53,128 nt of DNA, taken from NCBI GenBank assembly GCA_029009115.1, contig JAQXJU010000007.1:1-53128 (forward strand), in the 5' to 3' direction. The notes beneath the pieces are model-generated. The model was not told where the DNA came from, ran no database searches, and saw only the letters and a list, made by a program, of their open reading frames with translations. Both the position numbers and the translations under genes were made by a program. Positions 53,048-53,128 of the stretch are shown one piece after another (within the stretch, counting starts at the first letter, position 1; each line of letters begins with the position of its first letter). This stretch comes from Bacteroidales bacterium. Its GTDB lineage: Bacteria > Bacteroidota > Bacteroidia > Bacteroidales > UBA932.

Positions 53048-53128
53048 TTCGCCCGCCATAAGGAGATCGCGAAGGGACTCGATGCCGAGTTCTACTTCGC
53101 ACGCCCGTACCACTCCTGGGAGCGGGGT
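53048..53128 (+). pseudogene. IS30-family transposase fragment, 5' truncated, runs off the window
   Basis: The plus strand from 53048 reads FARHKEIAKGLDAEFYFARP then YHSWERG, matching the DDE-region of IS30-family transposases between the second catalytic Asp and the final Glu. The DNG motif normally just before FA is absent: the preceding codons read GADHP, and upstream sequence has no transposase similarity. So homology begins abruptly at about 53048. The 3' part lies outside the window. Confidence 0.7.

Noticed and set aside
53048..53128. Complete IS30 element
   Set aside because: Only about 27 codons are present, the catalytic DNG motif is missing upstream, and no inverted repeats are visible.

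Overview
The window looks like a chromosomal segment of a gut-type member of Bacteroidales (Bacteroidota). The reasons are the many Bacteroidota-type -7 promoter boxes (TAnnTTTGC) upstream of genes, the near absence of strong Shine-Dalgarno sequences, numerous lipoproteins with FISUMP-like (Fibrobacter succinogenes major paralogous) domains, a long NusB, and Bacteroidota-restricted families such as DUF3276, DUF5606 and DUF6340. The genus cannot be settled from sequence alone. Most of the window is dense core genome with many 1-4 bp start/stop overlaps.

Layout. 1-510: a terminator-like hairpin, a 39-codon coding-like relic and tRNA-Phe with its own promoter and terminator. 512-6572: a patatin/Omp85 protein, an unknown 155-aa protein, a SEC-C protein, TrmO and an M23 peptidase lipoprotein. 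6573-18640: a catabolic island. A XylR-like regulator is divergent from an approximately 10.7 kb co-directional cluster: uxuA, sodium symporter, RraA-like enzyme, uxaC, SDR-type uxuB, an unlisted 48-aa peptide, a FISUMP lipoprotein and a heparinase-like lyase fused to the same lipoprotein module, closed by a strong terminator. Together they would degrade a uronate-containing glycan and convert glucuronate to 2-keto-3-deoxygluconate. 18650-23914: SDR, HerA-like ATPase, BaiN-like flavoprotein and a TGS-uridine-kinase-like protein. 23915-24343: tandem 126-bp repeats carrying palindromes. 24344-30424: thrA, divergent aminotransferase-metX, and a COG0523 metallochaperone GTPase. 30429-35305: a membrane LytTR regulator facing an acyltransferase and two tandem acyl-CoA synthetases across a promoter region with repeated GTCAC sites. 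35415-41048: DUF3276, then nusB-yajC-ybbR-coaE-DUF5606-rimO-DUF6340. 41046-44351: RNase P RNA, glutaminyl cyclase, DUF2207 and LemA. 44420-47493: thiE-tenA-thiL-thiD salvage operon. 47517-47667: a complete leucine-type attenuator with no biosynthetic gene behind it. 47740-52856: trmD, DUF349, yidC, yggS. The right edge holds a coding-like relic and a 5'-truncated IS30-family transposase.

The items most worth a second look are the orphan leucine leader/attenuator pointing antisense into thiD, the uronate operon with its lyase-FISUMP fusion and hidden small peptide, the phased GTCAC array upstream of the LytTR gene, the 126-bp repeats with GGTGAA dyads, and a group of genes whose -7 box lies only 2-8 nt from the start codon.
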